A stretch of DNA of 9,286 bases from Pedobacter sp. (GCA_004295885.1 SEDG01000083.1:1-9286), one strand, 5' to 3'; shown: positions 1-7,217, numbered from the stretch's first letter. The notes: generated by a model not told the origin, from the sequence alone. Translations and numbers: made by a program.

Positions 1-252
1 AATATCATCGTCTTCTTCGTCTAGCACAATTGGGTTGCTGCCCGTAATTTTATCTACACAAACTCGTGGTGTTGCCGCATCAGCGTCGAAGGCCGATTCG
101 TTGACATCATCACTTAAAGCTGCCCTCATCTCAGGGTCTACAGCCGAAATTTCATTTTCAGTTTGCAATTCGGGTTCAATTGCGGAGTCTTTTTTACAAC
201 TGAACAGCACTGTGGCCAGCGTAAGGATTAGTAGGCCTTTTTTGAACATCAT
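1..252 (-). CDS. Putative lipoprotein, N-terminal part only (runs off window start)
   Basis: This minus-strand frame is open for 84 codons from two adjacent in-frame ATGs (252 and 249) to the window edge, with no stop. The product begins MMFKKGLLILTLATVLFSC, a short basic start, a hydrophobic stretch and a lipobox (L-F-S-C). It should therefore be exported and lipidated on the Cys at residue 19. The mature part is acidic and looks unstructured (many Glu, Asp, Ala), and ends in this window in a run rich in Asp and Glu. No domain is visible in the part present, so function cannot be assigned. The plus-strand frame over the same bases (35-289) starts inside this gene and has no support. Confidence 0.75.
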   Translation of the reverse strand, partial: MMFKKGLLILTLATVLFSCKKDSAIEPELQTENEISAVDPEMRAALSDDVNESAFDADAATPRVCVDKITGSNPIVLDEEDDDI

Positions 253-441
253 CCAATTTCTTTTAAATAAACAATCGATTAATTTTTAGATAGCCAGAGC
301 GTTCTATTATTTAACAAAAGTTTATCGCACGTAGTTTTTAACGTTTCAAACAGAGAAGTTGTGGTGGTCTGGAAGATGATGAATATTCCACTCTGCTGCT
401 TACCCAAAGCCAAAGTCTGCAGATAATTTACTGAGTTTTGG
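253..441. other. Intergenic gap between lipoprotein and nuclease genes
   Basis: This 189-base gap must hold the promoter of the lipoprotein starting at 252. I find no perfect TAnnTTTG box. The nearest match on the minus strand is AACTTTTG, one base off. No convincing GC-rich hairpin followed by a T-run terminates the upstream nuclease gene. The minus strand is open without a start codon through the gap (see rejected items). Confidence 0.4.
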
Positions 442-960
442 TTACAACTTGTTATTCTTTCTCCAACTCCATGGTGGTGTAGGATTGGGCTCTTGCCAAA
501 GGCCCACTTTATTTTGCCTTGCTTCAGTCTCTAACTCATCGTATATGGCAGCTTTAGAATATCTCGTAAAATGCCAAGCCATACCCTGCTTAACCATTTC
601 TTGGTTAACAATTTGCTTTTTATCGTTGATGACAACCGCAATCAGCCTTTTGTATCGATCGTAGTTCTCTCCCTGCACAGTAACCAGCTGCCCAAAGCAC
701 AAGTCTGAGAGAGCGACTTTGGCATTGTTCCCAAATGGTTGTTTACCTCTTTTCTCGGGGCAATCTATATGAGCTAAACGAATCTTAACGGGCGTTTGTT
801 CATATAACACTTCCATTGTATCTCCATCTATAATGCGAATTACCTTAGCGGTAAAAGTTTGGTTCTCAAAACTAGTGGCAACAACTGGTTCATAAATTTT
901 ATCCTGACTGCAGCCAAGGCTTAGGCTAATCAACAAGAACAACGAAACTAATCTTCCCAT
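442..960 (-). CDS. Staphylococcal-nuclease-like (thermonuclease family) lipoprotein
   Basis: Predicted 172-residue exported nuclease of the SNase family (Pfam SNase fold), which in known members cuts DNA and RNA with calcium. Numbered from the ATG at 960, a signal peptide ends in the lipobox L-S-L-G-C with Cys17, so it should be lipid-anchored in the envelope. The catalytic set is complete by comparison with staphylococcal nuclease: Asp45 and Asp47 in IDGDT, Arg61 in IRLAHIDCPE, Asp66 and Glu69 in the same block, and Arg105 in YDRYKR. The C-terminal GLWQEPNPTPPWSWRK block is typical of Gram-negative members. An upstream in-frame TTG at 966 could extend it by two residues, but the ATG is the more likely start. 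The start overlaps the end of the preceding gene by 13 bases, so the two are probably co-translated. Likely roles are scavenging or degrading extracellular nucleic acid; the family call is firm and the role is inferred. Confidence 0.93.
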   Translation of the reverse strand: MGRLVSLFLLISLSLGCSQDKIYEPVVATSFENQTFTAKVIRIIDGDTMEVLYEQTPVKIRLAHIDCPEKRGKQPFGNNAKVALSDLCFGQLVTVQGENYDRYKRLIAVVINDKKQIVNQEMVKQGMAWHFTRYSKAAIYDELETEARQNKVGLWQEPNPTPPWSWRKNNKL

Positions 961-1157
961 TTGCAAATTGTTTTACCGCCTTTTTTAGCTTGCTCTAAAG
1001 TCGTTTTGTTAATCTTATAAGTACAATTAATCAAGCCCCTACATTTGGCACTCAAATGGTATTTTGTAGCCTTCGGACTTGAGCAAAGGTAAACTGTTGT
1101 TGAGGTAGTTGCGAAGGAGGTGTTGATGAGGAAGAGTAGCGTTAATAAGGATTTCAT
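948..1157 (-). CDS. Small secreted Cys-rich protein next to nuclease
   Basis: This 69-residue protein has a clear signal peptide (MKSLLTLLFLINTSFA, probable cut after Ala16). The mature part is about 53 residues with Cys25, Cys39, Cys45 and Cys65 plus His34, in the pattern C-x8-H-x4-C-x5-C-x19-C. The core YHLSAKCRGLINC followed by a basic Lys-rich stretch and a final C-x-W-E-D looks like a small family that I recall in Bacteroidota next to SNase-like genes; I cannot name it. The cysteines could form two disulfides in the periplasm, or Cys and His could bind a metal. Its end overlaps the nuclease start by 13 bases, which suggests a functional partnership such as cofactor, stabiliser or inhibitor, though this is inference. 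It starts 14 bases after the stop of the upstream membrane protein and may belong to the same transcript. Confidence 0.82.
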   Translation of the reverse strand: MKSLLTLLFLINTSFATTSTTVYLCSSPKATKYHLSAKCRGLINCTYKINKTTLEQAKKGGKTICKWED

Positions 1158-1171
1158 TTTAATTAATATGT

Positions 1172-1678
1172 TTAGTGATAAAAAGGAATTTCGACATTAG
1201 GAATAAGTGTTCTTAACATCATAGAAAGCACTGAAGATAAACTGAATATCAAACCCAATAACATCATTCCTTTTATGAGAAAATACCCAAAATTATCCTC
1301 CTCCATTTCTTCAATTTCATTTGCTTTTAATGGTATCATTTTGGTTAAAAAACTCACTACTAAATACCATAAAAAAAGCCAAATGAAACCCACCCCGACC
1401 GCCAATGAGGTTGCTTTTATGAGTTCCAAGTATAGTTTTTCGGGTTTTATTTTAATTAAATTATCTATCACCTCAATTACCACGTTAATTATAGTAGAGA
1501 TTATAGTAGCACCTGCTAAAAAAATTGCTGCATACCAAATTCCGAACGATATTTTAAGTTTACCATCATTATTAATTTTCGACTTAAAATTTCTTGTTAA
1601 AAAATAATTTAGGAATAACAAAAGAATAAATGATAAAATAATAGTGCAAGAAATTGTAATTAATTTTAAAGAGTTCAT
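1172..1678 (-). CDS. Four-helix integral membrane protein, unrecognised
   Basis: A 168-residue protein that is nearly all membrane: predicted helices at about residues 5-28, 46-73, 86-113 and 129-156. A short basic loop (28-45, several Lys and Asn) follows helix 1. An acidic loop (about 119-128, EIEEMEED) precedes helix 4. It has no Cys-x-x-Cys, His-rich or transporter signature that I can name. It is the last member of the tight cluster: its ATG lies one base after the stop of the J-domain gene (TAA-A-ATG). That position argues that it acts with the J-domain and DUF4407 proteins, perhaps as a membrane subunit or scaffold. Function is unknown. The plus-strand frame over it (1275-1607) is a shadow. 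Confidence 0.85.
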   Translation of the reverse strand: MNSLKLITISCTIILSFILLLFLNYFLTRNFKSKINNDGKLKISFGIWYAAIFLAGATIISTIINVVIEVIDNLIKIKPEKLYLELIKATSLAVGVGFIWLFLWYLVVSFLTKMIPLKANEIEEMEEDNFGYFLIKGMMLLGLIFSLSSVLSMMLRTLIPNVEIPFYH

Positions 1679-1679
1679 T

Positions 1680-3668
1680 TTATTTTGATTTTAAGGATAT
1701 GCGCCAATAGTCTGTATCTGCTATTTCGTTTGGTATTATACCTGGTTTTATATTCTGTGCTGTGGTTTCCCAAAAGATATATCGTTGATTATTATACTCA
1801 AAAGCTTGCCCTTCATAGGGTAGGTTTATTCCAAGAATAGAATGGCTATAATGGGAACTGCTCAATAAAGCAACATCATAATCATAATGCGAAAATATTG
1901 TATATAATAACAGGGTTCTAGTATCACAATCGCCATTCAAATTAGCCATAAACTCAACTGGTGTATTAATTCCATATCTCTCGAAACCGTCACACCTAGC
2001 ATCAGGAGTGGATAAATACTTTGCCGTAAAATCGTCCTGATATATTGACGCATCACACGATTTTGGAAGTACAATTGTATAAGGTATAGCTTGCACAAAG
2101 GAAACTATTATTTCCGCAAACTCCATAGAATTCGGTTTATTGGCTAATCTGACCGAATCAAACATTGTGTACAATCCATTCAAATTATTTTTATCGTTTT
2201 CTTTTAAAGAAAAAATTATTTTATCGTAATTATTTTCATTTTCTAAAGATATGTCAAGATTTTCTTTATATGAATGTGCCTGGACTAACGAACTTTTTCT
2301 AACCGAAAAATTTCCTTCATAAGTTTTGCCGTTATAGTCCTCCCAAACCATATGATGGGATATTATAGTATCAATAACTTTATTGTTTGATTGAGTTTCT
2401 AAAACAGGAGTATATTTAGGACGTTCAACTACTGGTTTTGGATTAACTTTTGATTGTTCGTTCCGCCTTTGATTTTTTGTTATAATGGAACTAATCATTG
2501 CTAGGATAAATATTAACACAAATAGTAAGGAAGCAATTTTTATTATCCAATTTCCAAATCTAATAGGCATTAGATTTAACAACCAAGGTATTAAAATGAA
2601 AGGAAGCAAAAATGCTAATTGTGGTAGTAAGACTATGAAAAATAAAAAACTTAAACCAATTCCAATAATACTTCCTAGAGACCCAATACAACCACTAGAA
2701 CTTGGAACATTTTTAGCTTGCTTCCAATCTCCCCAATACGTTGTTTTATAGTCGTTATAATAATACTCTGGTCGTGTAGAATTTCCGTTTGTTTCCGTTC
2801 TTCCAGTTGCTGTCGAAGTTGGTCTAAGAATCTCAGCTATCCAATTACCCCAATATTTAGTACAATCTGTATTATAATATTCTTTTCTATGATAGTTTAT
2901 TCCATTATCGGTTTTATGTTCAGTTTTACCGGTTTCTCCAAAACATTCAGTTACTTCAACATCCTCAATATGAGAAATAATTTTTTTCACATAACCATAA
3001 AAAATTCCAGTAATGGTCCCAAAACTCTCCCCTTCATGTTTAGTGACATTTATAATCTCCGGATTAGGGATTGTAAGGCCTAATATTTCTAATTTATAAT
3101 CACTAATACTTCCATCTCGATTAGTGACTTTACAAGCAATAGGTTGCTTAAGATTTAACTTTATTGGTTTATTAGCAGCAAAAACATCTTGAAATTCTTT
3201 AGTCAAATTTTGTTTCAAGACATATTCAATATTGGCATCGGTCTGTGTGACAGTAATTTTATAGGAGGTTTCCCTTAGAATGTTTTCCGCTCCCTGTTCG
3301 TCGTGCTTACCATAATACTTAATAAATAGTTTCCCTTTTAAATATGTTATCTCCTCCGTCTCTACAGTACTAGTTTTTGTATAAGTTCTCTTATTTTTGT
3401 TAGTTGGGTTTTGTGACTTTCTCTCTTCTTTTTGCTTTGCTTCTTTATTTTGCAAATACTGGTCATATGCAAAGCGCTCATCTTTATTGCCTAAAACCTC
3501 ATAAGCTTCATTAATCTCTTTAATTACATTTTCATATTCTGGATTATTTGGATGTAAGTCTGGATGATATTTTTTAGCTTGTTTTCTATAGGCAAGTTTA
3601 ATTTCATCCACAGTTGCAGATTTTCCTATTTCCAAAATTTTATAATAATCCTTTTTAAAATCTCTCAT
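1680..3668 (-). CDS. J-domain protein with membrane segments and C-terminal transglutaminase-like domain
   Basis: This 662-residue multidomain protein starts with a J-domain at residues 4-72 carrying the essential HPD motif (His35-Pro36-Asp37) and the helix II and III pattern; such domains recruit and activate Hsp70/DnaK. A charged linker (73-105) leads to a middle region (about 106-320) that I do not recognise. It contains two related Tyr/Trp motifs, at residues 263-276 and 301-315. Hydrophobic segments follow at about 332-366 (one long or two short helices) and 372-397. The C-terminal region (about 430-662) resembles the transglutaminase/papain-like fold: Cys581 in NGDCDTRTLL, His609 in YSHSILGI and Glu634 in FWETTA fit a Cys-His-acid triad, with Glu in place of the usual Asp. 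Whether this domain is cytosolic or periplasmic depends on the number of helices. The start overlaps the upstream stop (ATGA), so translation is probably coupled. J-domain certain; catalytic domain likely; role unknown. Confidence 0.93.
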   Translation of the reverse strand: MRDFKKDYYKILEIGKSATVDEIKLAYRKQAKKYHPDLHPNNPEYENVIKEINEAYEVLGNKDERFAYDQYLQNKEAKQKEERKSQNPTNKNKRTYTKTSTVETEEITYLKGKLFIKYYGKHDEQGAENILRETSYKITVTQTDANIEYVLKQNLTKEFQDVFAANKPIKLNLKQPIACKVTNRDGSISDYKLEILGLTIPNPEIINVTKHEGESFGTITGIFYGYVKKIISHIEDVEVTECFGETGKTEHKTDNGINYHRKEYYNTDCTKYWGNWIAEILRPTSTATGRTETNGNSTRPEYYYNDYKTTYWGDWKQAKNVPSSSGCIGSLGSIIGIGLSFLFFIVLLPQLAFLLPFILIPWLLNLMPIRFGNWIIKIASLLFVLIFILAMISSIITKNQRRNEQSKVNPKPVVERPKYTPVLETQSNNKVIDTIISHHMVWEDYNGKTYEGNFSVRKSSLVQAHSYKENLDISLENENNYDKIIFSLKENDKNNLNGLYTMFDSVRLANKPNSMEFAEIIVSFVQAIPYTIVLPKSCDASIYQDDFTAKYLSTPDARCDGFERYGINTPVEFMANLNGDCDTRTLLLYTIFSHYDYDVALLSSSHYSHSILGINLPYEGQAFEYNNQRYIFWETTAQNIKPGIIPNEIADTDYWRISLKSK
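2724..2882 (-). repeat. Two-copy Tyr/Trp protein motif inside the J-domain protein
   Basis: Two related motifs lie 38 residues apart in the middle of the J-domain protein. Residues 263-276 read EYYNTDCTKYWGNW and residues 301-315 read EYYYNDYKTTYWGDW. They share the Glu-Tyr-Tyr start, an Asn-Asp pair, Thr, and the Tyr-Trp-Gly-x-Trp end. A Thr/Ser/Gly-rich linker separates them. They sit just before the membrane segments and may be a duplicated binding element. Confidence 0.7.
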
Positions 3669-4648
3669 TTCTCTATTAGGTTATTGAAGAAATCTTCCTG
3701 AGATAAATATTCAGGCAAAGGTTTGCGAATTGTATTAAAGGGAGGATCTATAAAAGGCTCATAGAAATGGATGCCAGATAAGTTATATTTTCTTTGAAAA
3801 AGTAATGTATAAGCAATTTTAAAATTAGAATATTCCGTAAGCACTAATTTTTTGTCATTTTGTTTTTTTAGTTCGTAATATTTACTTGTTCCCGAAATGG
3901 AATAAATTAAAAATATGGGCATTAAAAAAAGTAATAAGACAAGAAACACTAGAAAAGTTGTATTTGGATATTTGCTAGCGAGTTCTATCCTTTTAATAAA
4001 AAAGTTGGAACTGGAAATACTACTCATCGCTGATGTATTTGCTAAATTAATTCTGTTTCCAATTTCTGCAGTTGCGTAATCAATCTTAACAATCTCATCA
4101 TCCAACGTCTGGGATTTAGGCATCCTTAGATATCTGCCTTTATCATCTTTTAGTTTATTTAATTCGTTAGCGTATAGATTGGCATTTACTTTACAAAAGT
4201 TGTCATAAAGTTGCGTTTTATATGTTTGCAAATCCCTATCGAGTAAATCTCTAGAGTAGAATATTTTTATCGGTTGTGCCAATAAAAAACCAATCAATAA
4301 TACAAAACCAAGTCTAGTTAAGTTAGACAGGTTGAAAAATTTCAATCTATATTTAGTAGGAAACACTTCTTTTGAGAATGTTTGTATCAAGAAGATGTAG
4401 ATTGTAAAAAACATCAAAGAGAAGAAGGATGAAAGTAAAACTTCAGCATGCCACATATCAAACATCAAATCAAAAGCATAAAACACAGAACAAAAGCTTA
4501 TTGCTAAGATGATTAAGACAAGAAAACCAGCAAGATAAAATTTGGCTAAATTATCGTGTTCTGATTTTTCAAGAATTGGATAATCTATCCCAATTAAACT
4601 AACTATAGATCTTTTATTCCAAAACCGAACATATCTTTGTTTAGCCAT
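3665..4648 (-). CDS. Divergent DUF4407-like membrane protein (paralogue of upstream gene)
   Basis: A 327-residue membrane protein with the same plan as the DUF4407 protein encoded just upstream. It has an N-terminal G-x-D-x-x-ILEKS block (20-29), helices at about 37-60, 68-91 and 111-130, a long polar loop (131-229) and a fourth helix at about 230-252 followed by a polar tail. Equivalent landmarks are the Pro in AQPIKIF (124-130) against SKPVEIR in the neighbour, the LTRLG entry to helix 3 against LPRII, and MPIFLIY against TPIFFKL in helix 4. The classical FNIDRF motif is degenerate here (YIFLIQTFS), so a profile search might miss it. The loop is shorter and less coiled than in the neighbour, and the C-terminal part (255-327) is different. 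Its ATG shares one base with the upstream stop (TAATG), and its own stop overlaps the next ATG. It probably pairs with its paralogue in one membrane complex. Confidence 0.85.
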   Translation of the reverse strand: MAKQRYVRFWNKRSIVSLIGIDYPILEKSEHDNLAKFYLAGFLVLIILAISFCSVFYAFDLMFDMWHAEVLLSSFFSLMFFTIYIFLIQTFSKEVFPTKYRLKFFNLSNLTRLGFVLLIGFLLAQPIKIFYSRDLLDRDLQTYKTQLYDNFCKVNANLYANELNKLKDDKGRYLRMPKSQTLDDEIVKIDYATAEIGNRINLANTSAMSSISSSNFFIKRIELASKYPNTTFLVFLVLLLFLMPIFLIYSISGTSKYYELKKQNDKKLVLTEYSNFKIAYTLLFQRKYNLSGIHFYEPFIDPPFNTIRKPLPEYLSQEDFFNNLIEK

Positions 4649-5883
4649 TACTCTTCACTTAAATAGGACTCTGGATTATTATGGATGTCATTATGCTTTT
4701 TATCCTTCCAAGCATTAATGGCTTGGTTACTCAAATCACTTTGGGCTTCCAACAATTGTATTTTCTCTTTTAGAACTCTCAAAACTTGATGGTTTATCAC
4801 TAAATCTCTCTCTATTCCCTCGCCGTCTGGGTAGTAATTGTGCTTTATTTCAATTCCTTTATCTGCTTTAATCAATTCCTTAATATTCTCTTCCATATAG
4901 TCATAAGGGCTTTTAATAAGCATTAATTTGAAGAAGATTGGTGTTAGCTCTATCGTCATAAAAAGAAGGGTGACAAATAGCGAGATTAGCCAGCCCGCTT
5001 CTTCATGCGCTAACTTTATCCTTTCCAGCAGACCATCTAACCCTGCAGCAACTTTTCCACTGGCTTTTAACTTATCTAACTTATCAGCTTCTAAGACTTC
5101 AAGATCTTTCTTTACCTTAATGAATTCAGGATCGCTTTTTATTGCTGAAACTTCAGCTTGATTGGAAGCAAGTTGATTTTTGAATTCAATACATTTAAAA
5201 GAACAACCGCCATGAGAATTTTCATAGGCTATATCGGCTTTTCTGACAGTGCTAATGCTATCTAACCGAGCTATCCTATTCAGTTGTACTCTAATAACGT
5301 CTTGCCTTTTGTCTATCTCACTATTTGCCACCCTTTCAATTTCTGTCTTATATATTTGCTCTTGTTTAATTTGTTTTGCATGCAAAGCGACATCAATTTC
5401 TGTTTTAAACATTCTTATCTCCACTGGTTTAGAAATAGTTAATGCGATAATTGCTCCCATTATAATTCTTGGTAAGGCCCCCACTAATTCTTTTCTCGTA
5501 ATTGCTTCTGTCCCGTCTCCCTTCCCTGTTGAAGTAACAATAAACCTATCAATGTTAAAAATTATTGCACCCCAAATCAAACCGAATACGATTGATATTA
5601 ATGCTGTTGGTATGTCTGTTGGATCGTAATTACTTTGAATCCCTTCGACCGCTTTAAAGGAGTCAATCGCATTTCCTTTTGGAGCAAATATGGTATAGAA
5701 TGCATAACCACCTGCAATTGCTGCCATTACCCCAGTTGCTATGATAATGCCACCTAAACAGACATATTTGATTTGATCCCCGTACGTACTTCTTTCTAAA
5801 ATAAAACGATCGGCACCAGCGGCCTTCCAAAAAAGGCGCATAAATTTGCTTGACTTTGGGGATTGATAAAATTCACTGTTCAT
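4648..5883 (-). CDS. DUF4407 domain membrane protein with long coiled-coil loop
   Basis: A 411-residue protein that I recognise as DUF4407, a family of unknown function. Landmarks are FWKAAGADRFILERS (18-32), a first helix at about 39-67 ending in AGGYAFY, a second at about 92-117 with FGLIWGAIIFNIDRFIV, and a third at about 138-155 with the conserved Pro153. A charged, probably coiled-coil loop follows (about 160-275) and a fourth helix spans about 298-325 with ELTPIFFK. With an even number of helices both ends should face the cytosol, placing the coiled-coil loop in the periplasm. The loop has a C-S-F-K-C pair (Cys227, Cys231) after a Gly-Gly, which may be a disulfide. The cytosolic tail (326-411) is helical and charged. 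It is the second gene of the cluster, 6 bases after the Ig-like gene stop, and ends in TAATG with its paralogue. The biochemical role of the family is not known to me. Confidence 0.93.
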   Translation of the reverse strand: MNSEFYQSPKSSKFMRLFWKAAGADRFILERSTYGDQIKYVCLGGIIIATGVMAAIAGGYAFYTIFAPKGNAIDSFKAVEGIQSNYDPTDIPTALISIVFGLIWGAIIFNIDRFIVTSTGKGDGTEAITRKELVGALPRIIMGAIIALTISKPVEIRMFKTEIDVALHAKQIKQEQIYKTEIERVANSEIDKRQDVIRVQLNRIARLDSISTVRKADIAYENSHGGCSFKCIEFKNQLASNQAEVSAIKSDPEFIKVKKDLEVLEADKLDKLKASGKVAAGLDGLLERIKLAHEEAGWLISLFVTLLFMTIELTPIFFKLMLIKSPYDYMEENIKELIKADKGIEIKHNYYPDGEGIERDLVINHQVLRVLKEKIQLLEAQSDLSNQAINAWKDKKHNDIHNNPESYLSEE

Positions 5884-5889
5884 GAGATG

Positions 5890-6354
5890 CTAATTAGGGT
5901 ATGAAATATTGATTATATTCTTAATTTGTATTGTCTGTACAATATTCGCTTTAAACGAATTTAGTTTAAGCTTGAAGAATTCAGTTTTGATATTTGGAAT
6001 AGCAAGTTTGGCGTCAAAACTTGTCAGCATTGACGCTGGAAACTCTATAGTGCCATCTATGACAATTCGCTTCAGTTTTACTATATATTTTTGACTCCTC
6101 CAAGAACCATAGACGATGACCTCTACTGTTTCATTATCATCTATCAAAGCCAAGTATGCAGAACCCGACTTTAAAATGGAATTAAATCTTAAACCTTTTA
6201 TTTTTAAACGAAAGGCATTCTTCATTTCCCAACTTACCACTAAATAGCTCTTACCCTCAATTATGAAGTCAGCATAATTAAGATTTAAAAAAATTGGACT
6301 TTTAAAGTTAAAAGCATTCTTAGTCCATAACCATATGAGGTACGGCTTTCTCAT
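5890..6354 (-). CDS. Small beta-rich protein with Ig-like strand pattern; first gene of the membrane cluster
   Basis: A 154-residue protein with no signal peptide or membrane helix, so probably cytosolic. It contains the pattern YLVVSWEMKNAFRLKI (37-52), then a Gly-Ser turn and alternating hydrophobic strands (VEVIVYGSW, 77-85). This resembles bacterial Ig-like sandwiches, where a W-x-x-x-N-A strand is followed by a valine-rich strand. The start of the protein repeats the first strand: YLIWLWTKNAFNFK (5-18) against YLVVSWEMKNAFRLK (37-51), suggesting two related half-domains. The C-terminal part (about 95-154) is Lys/Ile-rich and unrecognised. The ATG at 6354 is the only in-frame start near the open end; a closer upstream ATG is out of frame and stops at once. 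It lies 6 bases before the DUF4407 gene, so it is probably a soluble partner of that protein. The fold call is tentative. Confidence 0.75.
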   Translation of the reverse strand: MRKPYLIWLWTKNAFNFKSPIFLNLNYADFIIEGKSYLVVSWEMKNAFRLKIKGLRFNSILKSGSAYLALIDDNETVEVIVYGSWRSQKYIVKLKRIVIDGTIEFPASMLTSFDAKLAIPNIKTEFFKLKLNSFKANIVQTIQIKNIINISYPN

Positions 6355-6566
6355 TTTACCATACTTTAATAGATATAAATATTTCAGAGCTGATTTTATG
6401 CTTAAAGAATGGCACTGACATACTGCTGCACAGTATAATCTCAGTAAGATTTTTCATGATTGAGAGTCGTTAAAAAATGTTTACGTATTGTTTTTCAGAT
6501 ATTTATAAAGATTATATTTTAATTTTGAAAAATCAAGTGGCAAAAGAACATAGCTAGTGCATTTAC
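6355..6566. other. Intergenic gap before the membrane cluster; likely holds its promoter
   Basis: This 212-base AT-rich gap is the only sizeable noncoding stretch before the five-gene cluster, so its promoter should be here. I see no TAnnTTTG box. A weak candidate on the minus strand is TTG followed 17 bases later by TATAAT (about 6500-6530). A short inverted repeat, ATACTG-CTGCA-CAGTAT, sits at 6420-6436. It has a 6-base arm and no T-run, so it could be an operator or chance. No small gene or RNA is evident. Confidence 0.35.
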
Positions 6567-7217
6567 TTAATTGTTGAAGTCTTCTTCACTAATCCCATTA
6601 GAATTAAAAGTATTATCAGCTGTACCTGATATTACATCTAATCGTAAACTGAAACTTGGAATACTATATCCTTCGGAAGTAACTTGCCTATTAAAATCTA
6701 AAATATCTTCTCCTTTTTCATATAATGCATTGGATAAAAATTTACCTTCGCAAATCCCATTTGCAGTCTTCGAGATCCAATTTCTACCATACGCAATTTT
6801 TAAATAATAAGTTCCTTCTGGTATATTTTTGATATTGTATGTATTTCCACTATTGATATAAACATATCTTACACATCGACCGGAACTTACTGACATTACT
6901 TTCACAGCAACATCTGTTCCTCCCCCAACTGTTACCGATAGTTCATTATCTACACTGCCATATCTAGGAGTATAATTATAACAGTCTGGCATAATTCCAT
7001 TGTTGAAAGTTACCTTATCCCATCCATCTTGTATTAATTTTTCTTCTTCAGTTAACTTTGGCACCTCATATTGTGGTGTATCTCGGGCAACATCTTTGGA
7101 CTGAAACTGATCAATTATTTCGCCTTGTTGTGGCTGATTTTGTCGTGTTTCGTTCGTATTACATCCATAGGTTATAAGAATTAATCCTAGTAAAAGCCTA
7201 CAAAATATTTTTTTCAT
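6567..7217 (-). CDS. Beta-rich putative lipoprotein, Bacteroidota-type
   Basis: A 216-residue exported protein. The start MKKIFCRLLLGLILITYGC gives a signal peptide with a somewhat weak lipobox (T-Y-G-C, Cys19), followed by a Gln/Asn/Glu-rich linker typical of surface lipoproteins. After an acidic stretch, residues about 78-197 look like one beta-sandwich. DCYNYTPRYGSVDN leads into VTVGGGTDVAVKVM, then CVRYVYINSGNTYNIKNIPE and GTYYLKIAYGRNW. The NIPEGTYYLKIAYG block resembles carboxypeptidase-regulatory or PEGA-like strands. Domains of this look are, from memory, common in Bacteroidota, sometimes joined to other envelope modules. Cys79, Cys115 and Cys156 leave room for one disulfide. It ends about 210 bases before the membrane cluster and is probably a separate transcript, although a shared role at the envelope is possible. 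Function unknown. Confidence 0.85.
   Translation of the reverse strand: MKKIFCRLLLGLILITYGCNTNETRQNQPQQGEIIDQFQSKDVARDTPQYEVPKLTEEEKLIQDGWDKVTFNNGIMPDCYNYTPRYGSVDNELSVTVGGGTDVAVKVMSVSSGRCVRYVYINSGNTYNIKNIPEGTYYLKIAYGRNWISKTANGICEGKFLSNALYEKGEDILDFNRQVTSEGYSIPSFSLRLDVISGTADNTFNSNGISEEDFNN

Noticed and set aside
272..279. AATCGATT palindrome near the first lipoprotein start
   Set aside because: Eight-base palindromes in AT-rich DNA are common, and it has no partner or promoter context.
279..530. Minus-strand frame open for about 80 codons across the gap at 253-441 and the end of the nuclease gene
   Set aside because: It has no ATG, half of it lies in another frame of a well-supported nuclease gene, and the translation shows no signal peptide or domain. 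Chance is the simplest reading.
961..966. TTG start adding two residues to the nuclease
   Set aside because: The ATG at 960 gives a normal signal peptide, and there is no sequence reason to prefer the TTG.
1275..5629. Plus-strand open frames of 77-126 codons opposite the membrane cluster
   Set aside because: Each lies antisense to a gene with clear domains or helices, and none has a recognisable motif or its own promoter.
6420..6436. Inverted repeat ATACTG-CTGCA-CAGTAT as a terminator or operator
   Set aside because: The arms are only 6 bases, no T-run follows on either strand, and no second copy is seen. It is noted in the gap entry but not called as a site.
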